Source: Beijerinckiaceae bacterium
Lineage (GTDB): Bacteria > Pseudomonadota > Alphaproteobacteria > Rhizobiales > Beijerinckiaceae
Direction: 5' to 3'
DNA: 64,000 nt
Assembly: GCA_947456505.1 (NCBI GenBank)
Contig: CANGTC010000002.1
Coordinates: 1 to 64,000, forward strand
Of this stretch, positions 18,579-27,909 are shown in pieces. Every line of letters begins with the position of its first letter. Position 1 is the first letter of the stretch. Under the pieces are notes generated by a model. That model saw only the letters and a program-made list of their open reading frames with translations. It was not told where the DNA came from and searched no databases. A program made the position numbers and the translations under genes.

Positions 18579-20060
18579 TTATTTTGCCCCCGACCCAGCT
18601 AATTGGTTTACGGAATCGATCAGGGCATTCAGCCGCTTGCCCTCGGGATCCGCGAGCGCCGCAAGCCGGGCCTGCAACACAGCGTCTGCGAAATGCGCGG
18701 GTGGTTGGGCGGCGGCGAGCATTGGGCGGACGATCTGATCTGCGATGGCGCGCCAATTCGCATGGCCGCGTTCCCAGGTTTCGCCATAGCCGCGCACCAG
18801 TTGCGCCGTCTCCACAATCTGGCGCGCCGCTTCGTGGTCCACTCGCTGGGCCTTTTCGATGAGGTCAAGCCAGGTCTCGATCCAGGCTTTCTCTTCAGCG
18901 GCGCGCAGCGATAGGGGCCGCAGCGCGCGCAGCGATGAAAGCGCCCGCAATTGTAGAAAACCGAACAAGCCCGTGGTGTGCACCCGCATGGGAATGGCGG
19001 CGCGTTCGAGACCAAGCTTGCGCACGATCACCAGCAGGCCGCGCGCAAGCGGCGCCGGGAGGATCGACAGGATTTCGTGGGGGCCTGGCTTGAGGAATTC
19101 GGTGATGCGCACGATGTCGCCGGGCTTCGCCCGCGCCTCCGCCCGCACCATGGCCAACCGCGTCTCGCGCAATTTGAGTTGGGCGACGCGCACCACGTCT
19201 TCGCTCGTCATGCGGATGGCGAGATGGCGCGCCAGATCCGCCAGAAAGGCGCCATCAGCGCCCGGCGCGCGTGCGAAGCGCTGGACGCGCTCCAGATAAA
19301 GCCTGGCGTAGGCCGCGTTTTGAAAATCGACTGATCGCAACACGCCCTCGCGAGCGATATCGCGGACCTCAAGGGGGAAGCTTGAGATCGCCGCATCGAA
19401 TTGTGCTGATGCGGGCGCAACGCTTGCGGGGGATGCGTCAACGGCGGGCGCGGGCTCCTTCGCCTCGTAGGCGAACCCTGTGTCAAAGCCCCGGAGATTG
19501 GCCTCGATGGCCCGCCCATCCGCTTCAATCGCCTTGCGGCAGGCCTGCGGGGAAATGGAGAGGCTGCGCGCTGCAAGACCGAAAAGCACAGCGTTCAATT
19601 GCGCGCGGGCCTCATCAGCCAGAGCCTGAAAATCTGCGATGTGATGGGCCTTGGAGAACTGCTTTGCAGCGGTAACGATCAGGTCGGAATCTGCGCGCCC
19701 GTCGGACATCGCGATCTTTTCGGTGATGGCGTAGACGCGGCGCAGGGGCGCGATGACGGTGGTGCGATCCGGCGTGACGAAACCCGCCTGAATGAGCCGC
19801 CCAGCTTCCAGCAATTCCGTGGCGATGAAGAGGTCCACCTCGCCAGCGGTGGGCGCGAGGCTGAGGACAGGGCGGCGCCCCTCCGCCCGCACAATCTCGA
19901 TGTAATAGGTGGTGCTACCGGTGCGCTGGGCGACGCCGGGCACGGAGGTGCGCTGCGCCACATGGCCATCCGCGATGGCCGCGTCGGCGATCCAGCTGGC
20001 GAGAACGCCGCCGCCTTCGCCGCCCAGCGCCGAAATGAGGATGCGCAACGGCCCGCTCAT
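18579..20060 (-). CDS. Indolepyruvate oxidoreductase subunit beta family protein, with long C-terminal extension
   Basis: MSGPLRILISALGGEGGGVLASWIADAAIADGHVAQRTSVPGVAQRTGSTTYYIEIV; start overlaps the alpha-subunit stop (ATGA). The track's 616-aa version includes a spurious N-terminal extension. Confidence 0.88.
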   Translation of the reverse strand: MSGPLRILISALGGEGGGVLASWIADAAIADGHVAQRTSVPGVAQRTGSTTYYIEIVRAEGRRPVLSLAPTAGEVDLFIATELLEAGRLIQAGFVTPDRTTVIAPLRRVYAITEKIAMSDGRADSDLIVTAAKQFSKAHHIADFQALADEARAQLNAVLFGLAARSLSISPQACRKAIEADGRAIEANLRGFDTGFAYEAKEPAPAVDASPASVAPASAQFDAAISSFPLEVRDIAREGVLRSVDFQNAAYARLYLERVQRFARAPGADGAFLADLARHLAIRMTSEDVVRVAQLKLRETRLAMVRAEARAKPGDIVRITEFLKPGPHEILSILPAPLARGLLVIVRKLGLERAAIPMRVHTTGLFGFLQLRALSSLRALRPLSLRAAEEKAWIETWLDLIEKAQRVDHEAARQIVETAQLVRGYGETWERGHANWRAIADQIVRPMLAAAQPPAHFADAVLQARLAALADPEGKRLNALIDSVNQLAGSGAK

Positions 20061-22186
20061 GCCCGGGCCTCGCCGCCGAAGAAGCGGATGAGCCGAAGTT
20101 CCCATTTCTGTCGGAACTGGTCGAACCATCCGGGGTTCTGCACGATGTCGATCTGCGCGAAGGAGGGGCACAATTGCGCGGCGTGGGAAACCTCGCCACA
20201 GACGCCGCAGCCCACGCAATCGTTGTTCACATGGGCGATGGGATCCTTGCGCAGTGGGTCCTCGTTGGGTTTGAGGGTCAGCGAGGGGCAGCCCGAGAGG
20301 CGGATGCAGGAGTGATCGCCGGTGCAGATCTCCGGATCCACCCAGAAGCGGGTGCGCACCACGCGCTTGCCCGCCGCCACGGCCTTGGCGTTTTCGGAGC
20401 GAATGCGCCTTTGACGCGCCAACTGGCATTCGCCATCGGCGATGATGACGCGAAGGCCCTTGGCGGGCGTCAGGATCGCCTCCCGCAGGGTCTTGATCAT
20501 GCGGCCGATATCATAGGTGCGCACGCGGCTGATGGCCTTCACGCCCATGCCGCGCAGGGTTTTCTCGATATCGACCCCGGCGCCACGACCATCGTTTGTC
20601 GGCGCGCTGGAGGGCAGGTCCTGCGCGCCTGTGGCGCTGGAATAACCATTGTTCATGATGATGAGCACGCCATCATTGCGATTGAACACGGAGCCTGCGA
20701 CGCCCGTCAGCAGCCCATTATGCCAGAAGCCGCCGTCGCCCATGATGCTGACGGGCTTGCGCGCCTGCACATTGGAGACGGCTGCGGCGGAGGCCAGCGA
20801 CATGCCATAACCCAGAATCGAATTGCCCTGATCAAAGGGAGCGAAGGTGGCGAGCGCATGACAGCCGATGTCGGCGGCTACATGGGTCGGACCAATCTCG
20901 CCTTTCAGCACCTTCATGGCCGAGAAAACCGGACGCTCGGGGCAGCCCGTGCAGAGCCCCGGCGGGCGCGCAGGCAGGGGCGCCGCCAGCACATTGCGCA
21001 CGGCCTCTTCATGCTCCTTGAGCGCTGCCAGCCATACGTCGAGAGCGGCGCAATCGCGCCCATTGGCGCGCAGGAAGGCGCTGAGCCCCTGGCCCAGCAC
21101 GCGCTGGGTATATTCGCCGCCCATGGGCAGCACATCCTTGCCGAAGATCCGCGTCTGCAGATCCGCCTTGCGCAGGATCTGTCCGATGGCCTGTTCGAGA
21201 TAGTCGGGCTGGCCCTCTTCGACGATCAGTACGGCTTTTTTGCCGAGGCAGAACTGCTCGATCTGGCGCGGCGCCAGCGGGTGCGTGACATTGAGCACCA
21301 GCACCGGCACGGCGACATCGCCATAGACATTGGAGAGCCCCGCCGCCTCAAGCCTGCTGTTCAGCACGTTGAAGAGGCCGCCTTGAACGATGACGCCGAT
21401 ATCGCTTTCTGAGGGACCGAGGATCTCGTTGAGCCCTTGCTCCACGATGAAGTCCTGCGCCGCAGGCAGGCGGCGTTTGAACTTGTCGGTCTCCTGAATG
21501 AAGGTCACTGGCGGATGGGCTAGGCGGATGTAGTCGAATGACGCGGGCGCGGGGATGCGATGCGCAGCCGACTGTTCCGCCGCGCGATTGGCCTTGGTTT
21601 CGAAGGAGCCCAGCATATGGCAGGCGCGTATGCGCAGCTCCATCATCACGGGCGCGTTGGAGGCCTCCGACAGTTCGAAGCTCTTCTCCACCATGCGCAC
21701 GATGTTGGAGAGCTCCGGGCGCGGATCCATCAACCAGATGGAGGATTTCAGCGCGAATGCGTGAGTGCGTTCCTGAATGACGCTGGCGCCCTCGCCATAG
21801 TCCTCGCCGACGATGATCAGCGCGCCGCCCTTGACGCCTGGCGAAGCGAGATTGGAAAGGGCGTCGGCGGCCACATTGGTGCCGACAATGGATTTCCACG
21901 TGACGGCGCCGCGTATGGGATAGTTCACCGAGGCGCCGAGCATGGCTGCGGCCGCCGCCTCGTTCATGCATGGCTCGACGTGAACGCCGAGGCGCTCCAT
22001 TTCCTCTTTCGCCTCCACCAGCACATCCAGCAGGTGCCCCACCGGCGCGCCCTGATATCCCCCCACATAGGAGACGCCCGACTGCAGCAGCGCTTTCGTC
22101 ACCGCGATGATGCCTTCCCCATGGAAGGTGTCGCCGTCGGCCAGTTTGAGGCTTTCGATTTCCCGTTTGAACGAAATTTCCGCCAT
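20057..22186 (-). CDS. iorA: Indolepyruvate ferredoxin oxidoreductase alpha subunit
   Basis: LADGDTFHGEGIIAVTKALLQSGVSYVGGYQGAPVGHLLD...CTGCPERPVFSAMKVL...MGDGGFWHNGLLTGVAGSVFNRNDGVLIIMNNGYSSATGAQDLPSS, with C-terminal Cys-rich ferredoxin-like segment. Confidence 0.9.
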   Translation of the reverse strand: MAEISFKREIESLKLADGDTFHGEGIIAVTKALLQSGVSYVGGYQGAPVGHLLDVLVEAKEEMERLGVHVEPCMNEAAAAAMLGASVNYPIRGAVTWKSIVGTNVAADALSNLASPGVKGGALIIVGEDYGEGASVIQERTHAFALKSSIWLMDPRPELSNIVRMVEKSFELSEASNAPVMMELRIRACHMLGSFETKANRAAEQSAAHRIPAPASFDYIRLAHPPVTFIQETDKFKRRLPAAQDFIVEQGLNEILGPSESDIGVIVQGGLFNVLNSRLEAAGLSNVYGDVAVPVLVLNVTHPLAPRQIEQFCLGKKAVLIVEEGQPDYLEQAIGQILRKADLQTRIFGKDVLPMGGEYTQRVLGQGLSAFLRANGRDCAALDVWLAALKEHEEAVRNVLAAPLPARPPGLCTGCPERPVFSAMKVLKGEIGPTHVAADIGCHALATFAPFDQGNSILGYGMSLASAAAVSNVQARKPVSIMGDGGFWHNGLLTGVAGSVFNRNDGVLIIMNNGYSSATGAQDLPSSAPTNDGRGAGVDIEKTLRGMGVKAISRVRTYDIGRMIKTLREAILTPAKGLRVIIADGECQLARQRRIRSENAKAVAAGKRVVRTRFWVDPEICTGDHSCIRLSGCPSLTLKPNEDPLRKDPIAHVNNDCVGCGVCGEVSHAAQLCPSFAQIDIVQNPGWFDQFRQKWELRLIRFFGGEARA

Positions 22187-22202
22187 CTTCGAGCCCCTGC
22201 TT

Positions 22203-23285
22203 CTATTTGAGTTCGATGATCTGATTGATGGTGGCCAGGACCTCCGGAGAGACCTGTGCGAGAGAGGCGAAGATTTCCTTGCCCCGCGCCACATCCACGA
22301 AGGAATAGGGCAGCCCATTCATCTGCATCGACTTCTCGATGAACTCGGGATCATGCGCCGCCGCCGCATAGGCCGCCCGGAAATCCGCAACGGCCTCCAG
22401 CGGAGTCCCATGGGGCGCAAAGCCGGTGAAGGTCATCTCCGCTACTTGGCCCAGCAGCCAGTTGGTGGCGTCCCAGAGCGGGCCCGAGGGCGCCTTGCCG
22501 TGGATCTGCCGATAGAGATCGGGAAAGGCCGGCATCTCCTTGATGAAGGGATGGGGCGCGAACTTCCCTTGCGCATCCGTCGCCACGAGATAGGCGACGC
22601 CAATGCCTTGACCGGATTTGATATAGTCCGCGTTGCGCCCGCGAAAGGTCGTGATGCTCGTGGAGTGGAAATGCACTTCGCCGCGTTGCATGGCGAGGAA
22701 GACGTCATTACCGCCCTTGTAGCCGATGATCATCTTGTCCTTCACGCCGAGAACCCCGAGGGCGAGATGGGCCAGAAGACCGGATTGATCGGTGGGGTTG
22801 AGCGCGCCGACCACGAGCATGTCGGCTTTGGCGACATCGGTGGGCTGCTTGAAACCGCCGGGGATGCTCGCCGTGCTGGCGTAGAGAACGCGGGTGTCCG
22901 CCGTTCCCCCCAAAAATTCGAAATTCTCATAACGCGCGCGCATGTTCGGCAGCTTGAGCGCCTGCGCGAGGGGATCCCAGGGCCCCCAGAGAATCGTGAG
23001 CCCATCGGGCTTGGCTTTCTCAGCGAGATAATTGGTCGCCAGCAAGCCGCCGGCGCCCGGCATGTTCTGCACCACCATGACCGGGGCGCCCTTCAGGTGC
23101 TTCTGGATGACCTGCGCGAAAAGGCGCGCGAAGAGATCAACCGTTCCCCCGGCTTCGAGCCCGACCACAATGTTGATCGTCTTTCCCTTATAAAATGACT
23201 CAGGCTCGGCGCGCGCACCGAGCAGGGTCGTGAAAAGACAGGCGCAGACCCCCAGCAGGCGCAGTGGGCTAACCAATCTTCTCAT
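22203..23285 (-). CDS. TTT/Bug-family solute-binding protein
   Basis: Signal peptide; ESFYKGKTINIVVGLEAGGTVDLFARLFAQVIQKHLKGAPVMVVQNMPGAGGLLATNYLAEKAKPDG. Confidence 0.88.
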   Translation of the reverse strand: MRRLVSPLRLLGVCACLFTTLLGARAEPESFYKGKTINIVVGLEAGGTVDLFARLFAQVIQKHLKGAPVMVVQNMPGAGGLLATNYLAEKAKPDGLTILWGPWDPLAQALKLPNMRARYENFEFLGGTADTRVLYASTASIPGGFKQPTDVAKADMLVVGALNPTDQSGLLAHLALGVLGVKDKMIIGYKGGNDVFLAMQRGEVHFHSTSITTFRGRNADYIKSGQGIGVAYLVATDAQGKFAPHPFIKEMPAFPDLYRQIHGKAPSGPLWDATNWLLGQVAEMTFTGFAPHGTPLEAVADFRAAYAAAAHDPEFIEKSMQMNGLPYSFVDVARGKEIFASLAQVSPEVLATINQIIELK

Positions 23286-23309
23286 CTCAGGTCCTCCCCC
23301 GGGTGTTTC

Positions 23310-24209
23310 CTACCTTGGCTTGCGTCTGGCCATTACGTCGCGCGCCGCCGTCAGATAATCTTGCTCGGATTGTTGCTGCCGCTCAAGCCCGACGAGGTCA
23401 TAATATTCATTGAGCGTGCAGAAGCCCGGTCGCGCGCCGTCCAGGCTATTGTCCTTTTTCAGAGAGGCCATGGCGCGGGTGACGGCGCCCACCGCCGCAA
23501 AGAGGGCGGCTGAAGGGAAGGTCATCATCGCCGCGCCCGCCGCTTCGAATTCCGCTGGCGTCGGCATGCCCTTGGGATTGGCGTTGGACATATTTGCCAT
23601 CTGCGCGCCGGGCACTTCGCGCAGGATGCATTTGAACGCGTCGAGCTGATCGGCGCCGATGACCTTCGCCATGTCCACGCCTATGTCCATATAGAGCTGC
23701 GCGCGCTCAATGGCGCCATCGAGCCCTTCTACCGAGACGGCGTCGGTACGCGCCACAATGAAGAGGTCGGGATCGCGCCGCGCGTCCAGCGCCGCCTTGA
23801 GCTTGGCGAGCATGTCCTCGGTGGAAATAAGCTGCTTGCCCTCCATATAGCCGCAGCGCGGCGGGAAGACCTGATCGCTGATGAACAGGCCCGCCACGCC
23901 CGCATCCTCAAAGGCGCGCACCATTTGCCGCACATTGTTGACGCCGCCAAAGCCGGTGTCCCCATCCACATAGACCGGCACGTTCACCGCCGCGCAGATG
24001 CGTCCGTAGTGATCGGCGTAATCCCGCATATTGGATTGGCCGGTGTCGGGCTGGCCGAGCAGGGCGCCGGCGGCCGCATAACCGCCAGCCACCACCACAT
24101 CGAAGCCCTGCGCCTCGATGATGCGTGCGGAAAGCGCGTCATAGGCGCCGGGCGCATAGACCATGCCCGGCGCCGCTATCAATTCGCGGAAACGCTTGCG
24201 TGCGCTCAT
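23310..24209 (-). CDS. Isocitrate lyase/PEP mutase superfamily lyase (alkylmalate/oxaloacetate-type)
   Basis: PGAYDALSARIIEAQGFDVVVAGGYAAAGALLGQPD...VYVDGDTGFGGVNNVRQMVRAFEDAGVAGLFISDQVFPPRCGYMEGKQLIS. Confidence 0.88.
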   Translation of the reverse strand: MSARKRFRELIAAPGMVYAPGAYDALSARIIEAQGFDVVVAGGYAAAGALLGQPDTGQSNMRDYADHYGRICAAVNVPVYVDGDTGFGGVNNVRQMVRAFEDAGVAGLFISDQVFPPRCGYMEGKQLISTEDMLAKLKAALDARRDPDLFIVARTDAVSVEGLDGAIERAQLYMDIGVDMAKVIGADQLDAFKCILREVPGAQMANMSNANPKGMPTPAEFEAAGAAMMTFPSAALFAAVGAVTRAMASLKKDNSLDGARPGFCTLNEYYDLVGLERQQQSEQDYLTAARDVMARRKPR

Positions 24210-24219
24210 ATCGGTTCAC

Positions 24220-24852
24220 TCACAGGCTGGAGGCGTCGGCGCGTTGCGACCACGGAAGTTGCTCAGCCATTCGCTGTTCAAAGGCCTCGATCTCCGCCCG
24301 ATGTTTCATCGTGAGGCCGATGTCATCAAGTCCTTCCAGCAGGCGCGTGCGGTCTGCTGGGGAGATGTCGAAGGTGATGCGCAGACCATTCGGGCCCTTG
24401 ATCTCCTGCGAAACCAGATCCACGGTGAAGGGCTGCGCGCCATTGGCCGCGACCACCGCCGCCTCAAGTTGGTCGGCCTGCGCGTCGGTGAGCGTGATGG
24501 GCAGTATGCCGTTCTGCAGACAATTCTCGCGGTACATATCAGCGAAAGATCGCGTTATGATGCAGGTCACGCCAATCGCCAGGAAAGTCCAGACGGCGGA
24601 TTCGCGCGAGCTACCGCATCCGAAATTGCGACCGGACACCAGAATGGCGCCGGTGCGGAATTGCGGCAGGTTGAAGGTGAAATCTGGAATCTCGGCGCCG
24701 TCGGCGCCGCGCCTTCGATGGCGAAAAAGCGTTTGCGCATAATCTTCCGTAATGCGCGCGCCTGCGCCGATGGGCGCGATCTGGTCCGTATTCACATCGT
24801 CTTCAATAAAGGGAATCGCCGTCCCTGTGATGCGCGTAAAGGCCTTCATCAC
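24220..24852 (-). CDS. LeuD-like aconitase-family hydratase small subunit
   Basis: GTAIPFIEDDVNTDQIAPIG...FNLPQFRTGAILVSGRNFGCGSSRESAVWTFLAIGVTCIITRSFADMYRENCLQNGILPI. Confidence 0.88.
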   Translation of the reverse strand: MMKAFTRITGTAIPFIEDDVNTDQIAPIGAGARITEDYAQTLFRHRRRGADGAEIPDFTFNLPQFRTGAILVSGRNFGCGSSRESAVWTFLAIGVTCIITRSFADMYRENCLQNGILPITLTDAQADQLEAAVVAANGAQPFTVDLVSQEIKGPNGLRITFDISPADRTRLLEGLDDIGLTMKHRAEIEAFEQRMAEQLPWSQRADASSL

Positions 24853-26255
24853 TTACCTGCCTTCATTTGGGGAACATCGACGATCTTGCCTGCGATGGCG
24901 GCGGCGGCGGCGAGCGCTGGTCCCACGAGATGGGTGCGTACGCCCCGTCCCTGCCGATTTTCAAAATTGCGGTTGGTCGTGGACAAAATGCGCTCGCCAG
25001 CCTTGCCGCCATCCCCATTGGCGCCTGCGCACATGGAACAGGCGGACTCGCCCCAGATGAAACCAGCGTCGCGGAACACCTTGTCGACGCCAAGGGCCTC
25101 CGCCTCGCGCTTGACGCGCGCAGAGCCCGGCGACACCAGCGCAAAGACGCCTTCGGCCACATGCTGCCCCCGCACGATCTCGGCCGCTTCGCGCAAATCG
25201 GGCAACCGGGCATTGGTGCAGGAACCGATGAAGACGCGATTGACCGGCAGGCCCGCGAGCCTCTGTCCGGGTTGCAGGCCCATGTAATCGAGCGCGCGCT
25301 CGATGGCGCCGCGTTGCTCCGTGGGCATATTGGCTGGGTTGGGCGCGCAGCCATTCACATCGATGACTTGCGCAGGATCCGTGCCCCAGGTGATTTGCGG
25401 CTGCAAGCCGTCGCAATCCACAGTGACCTCGCGCTCGAAGATGGCGTCGTCATCGCTGGGCAGGGTTCGCCAATGGGCGAGGGCGCGATCCCACATGGCG
25501 CCCTGCGGCGCCCAGGGGCGACCATAAAGCCATTCGAAGGTCTTGTCGTCCGGCGCGACGAGCCCGCTGCGCGATCCCATCTCGATGGTGAGATTGCAAA
25601 GGGTCAAGCGCCCCTCGATGGAGAGCGCGCGCGCCACCGGCCCCGAAAATTCTATGATGTGGCCGCGTCCGCCCGAAACGCCAATTTGCGAGAGAATCTT
25701 CAAGGCGACATCCTTGGCGGAGGCAAGCGCGCCAATCTTTCCTTCTAGGCGTACGCGCATGCGCTTTGGCCGCACCAGCGCCATCACTTGCGTGGCAAGC
25801 ACATGTTCGAGCTCTGTCGTACCGCAACCAAAGGCCAGCGCGCCCAGCCCACCCACCGTGCAGGCGTGGCTGTCGGGCACTGCATGGGTGGCGCCGGGAA
25901 GAACCATGCCGATCTCGGGGCCGACCACATGGGAAATGCCATAGTCCGCATCGCCAAGGTCGAAAACGCGCACGCCGTTCTCGCGGCTTGCGGCGCGCAC
26001 GGCGTCAATAAAGGGCTTGCCTTCGGGATTGGTCGTGTCGTCCCGCCCTGGCGTTGAGGCGGGCGTATGGTCGAGCGCGGAGAAGGTGATGTCAGGACGG
26101 CGCACCTTGCGTCTGGATTCCTTCAGTTTCTTGAAGGCGTGGGGCGCATGCAGCTCATGGGTGATGTGCCGGTCGATGAAGAGCAGGTCGCGCCCGTCCA
26201 TGCGCTGACATACGACATGGGCGTCCCAGATCTTGTCGAATAAAGAACGCCCCAT
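24849..26255 (-). CDS. LeuC-like aconitase-family hydratase large subunit
   Basis: SLFDKIWDAHVVCQ...DRHITHELHAPHAFKKL...FIGSCTNARLPDLREAAEIVRG...CSMCAGANGD...NFENRQGRGVRTHLVGPALAAAAAIAGKIVDV. Confidence 0.88.
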   Translation of the reverse strand: MGRSLFDKIWDAHVVCQRMDGRDLLFIDRHITHELHAPHAFKKLKESRRKVRRPDITFSALDHTPASTPGRDDTTNPEGKPFIDAVRAASRENGVRVFDLGDADYGISHVVGPEIGMVLPGATHAVPDSHACTVGGLGALAFGCGTTELEHVLATQVMALVRPKRMRVRLEGKIGALASAKDVALKILSQIGVSGGRGHIIEFSGPVARALSIEGRLTLCNLTIEMGSRSGLVAPDDKTFEWLYGRPWAPQGAMWDRALAHWRTLPSDDDAIFEREVTVDCDGLQPQITWGTDPAQVIDVNGCAPNPANMPTEQRGAIERALDYMGLQPGQRLAGLPVNRVFIGSCTNARLPDLREAAEIVRGQHVAEGVFALVSPGSARVKREAEALGVDKVFRDAGFIWGESACSMCAGANGDGGKAGERILSTTNRNFENRQGRGVRTHLVGPALAAAAAIAGKIVDVPQMKAGK

Positions 26256-26295
26256 AGATTGCTCCCTTTCGTTTGATGCTTGTGGCCGCTTATTT

Positions 26296-26715
26296 TCAGC
26301 CTTGGAACTGGGTCAGCAATTCCTGCGGAATTGGCGTCGATTTGAGGCGGCCGGGTGATTGTGGATCTGCAGCCACCAGAACCCGCGTCTCCCAGGCTTC
26401 GATGGCGAGTTGATCGCCTTGAAAAACCTTGTGATGAATTTTGAAACTGGTGCGGCCCAATTCAATAAATTCGGTCACGATATCGATGTCGTCCCCATAG
26501 GTGGCGGGCTTGCTGAATTTCGCCTGCGTATCGACCATGGGCCAGCCGACCAGATTGTGACGCGCGATGACCTCGCGCTTGCGCAATCCGCTGGCCGCCT
26601 CGATCAGATGCGAGGTGCTGGCGTCGAACATTTCGAAGTAACGGGGATAATAGACGATGCCTGCGGCGTCGCAGTCGCCCCACTCGATCCGTACGGTTCG
26701 ACGATTCTGTTTCAT
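26296..26715 (-). CDS. Hot-dog acyl-CoA thioesterase (4-hydroxybenzoyl-CoA thioesterase-like)
   Basis: VRIEWGDCDAAGIVYYPRYFEMFDASTSHLIEAASGL; WGDCDxxGIVYYPRYF is the family signature. Confidence 0.88.
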   Translation of the reverse strand: MKQNRRTVRIEWGDCDAAGIVYYPRYFEMFDASTSHLIEAASGLRKREVIARHNLVGWPMVDTQAKFSKPATYGDDIDIVTEFIELGRTSFKIHHKVFQGDQLAIEAWETRVLVAADPQSPGRLKSTPIPQELLTQFQG

Positions 26716-26777
26716 GCTGCAACGCCTCCTGTTCAGGATTCAGCTGGGTCGAAAAGCCGACCGAATTCCATCGGGGC

Positions 26778-27866
26778 TCATTTGCCGCTCATGGCCTCCA
26801 TGCTTTCGCGCAGGGTGCTGACGACTTCAGGCGAAACGCCCGACAGCGACTTGAAGATCTTTGCGCCTTCCTCCATGCCCACATAATCGAAAGGAAGGCC
26901 GTTGCGCTGCACGGATTCGGCGATGAACTCCTTGTCATTCATCGTGTCCTCGATGGCCTTGCGCAGGATTTTCAGGGTGACCTCCGGAGCTCCCGGCGAA
27001 GCGAGACCTACATAGGCCAGATCGCCGAATTGCTGCACGGTCCAGTTGAAGGCGTTCCAAAGCGGTCCTTCCGGCGCCTTGCCATGCACTTCCTTATAAA
27101 GATCCTGAAAAGCCGGCATATCCGTCACGTCCGGGCGGCGGCGGTACTCGCCCTTCTCGTCGGACGCCAGAAGATAGGCGAGTCCGGTGCCCTCGCCAGA
27201 GGTGATGAAACTCTTGGAGCGGGTGCGGTAGGTCGCCAGGCTCGTGTTGTGGAAATTCACCTCGCCGCGCTGAAGCGCCAGAAACACATCAGCCCCACCG
27301 CGATAGCCGGTGACGACCTTGTGTTGCACGCCTAACGTCTTCAAGGACAGGTGCGCAAGGATTCCTGACAGATCGGTGGTGCCATAGGCCCCGATGATCA
27401 CATCCTTGGCTTTCATGATGTCAGCGGGCGCCTTGAAGCCTCCGGGCACAGCATCGACGCGCATGTAATTCACGCGCACATCAGCGATGCCGCCAAGATA
27501 GGGGAATTGGTCATAACGCGCCCGAAGGCCCTGATTGCCGAGCGCCTGCGCCAGCGGGTCCCAGAGGGAGAGGATGATCTGCGAGCCGTCCTTTGGCGCC
27601 TTCTCGTAGATGTAATTGAAGGCAAGCACGCCGCCGGCTCCCGGCATGTTCTGAACTACGATGGAGGGCTCGCCGGGAATGTGCTTTTTGAGATGCGGCG
27701 CAAAAAGGCGCACCAGCGTGTCGGCCGAACCGCCTGCAGCCAGACCAACGATGATGGTCAGCGTCTTGCCCGCATAAAATTCCTGCGCCTGAACCTGCGC
27801 GGGACGCAGCGCAATGGAGGTCAGCGTGGTGGTGGCTATCAGCAGCCCATTGATCCAGCTTTTCAT
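26778..27866 (-). CDS. TTT/Bug-family solute-binding protein
   Basis: MKSWINGLLIATTTLTSIALRPAQVQAQEFYAGKTLTIIVGLAAGGSADTLVRLFAPHLKKHIPGEPSIVVQNMPGAGG. Start set at the Met before the signal peptide. Confidence 0.88.
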   Translation of the reverse strand: MKSWINGLLIATTTLTSIALRPAQVQAQEFYAGKTLTIIVGLAAGGSADTLVRLFAPHLKKHIPGEPSIVVQNMPGAGGVLAFNYIYEKAPKDGSQIILSLWDPLAQALGNQGLRARYDQFPYLGGIADVRVNYMRVDAVPGGFKAPADIMKAKDVIIGAYGTTDLSGILAHLSLKTLGVQHKVVTGYRGGADVFLALQRGEVNFHNTSLATYRTRSKSFITSGEGTGLAYLLASDEKGEYRRRPDVTDMPAFQDLYKEVHGKAPEGPLWNAFNWTVQQFGDLAYVGLASPGAPEVTLKILRKAIEDTMNDKEFIAESVQRNGLPFDYVGMEEGAKIFKSLSGVSPEVVSTLRESMEAMSGK

Positions 27867-27909
27867 GCGTCTCTCCTGTCGTCGTTCAATGCCAAGGCAT
27901 TCGCGGATG

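Noticed and set aside
18579-20429. 616-aa version of the IorB ORF
   Set aside because: The first ~120 aa overlap IorA coding sequence out of frame; real similarity begins at MSGPLRILISALGGEGGGVLASW (20060).
20174-21412. 412-aa plus-strand ORF
   Set aside because: Antisense to iorA; no recognisable domain.
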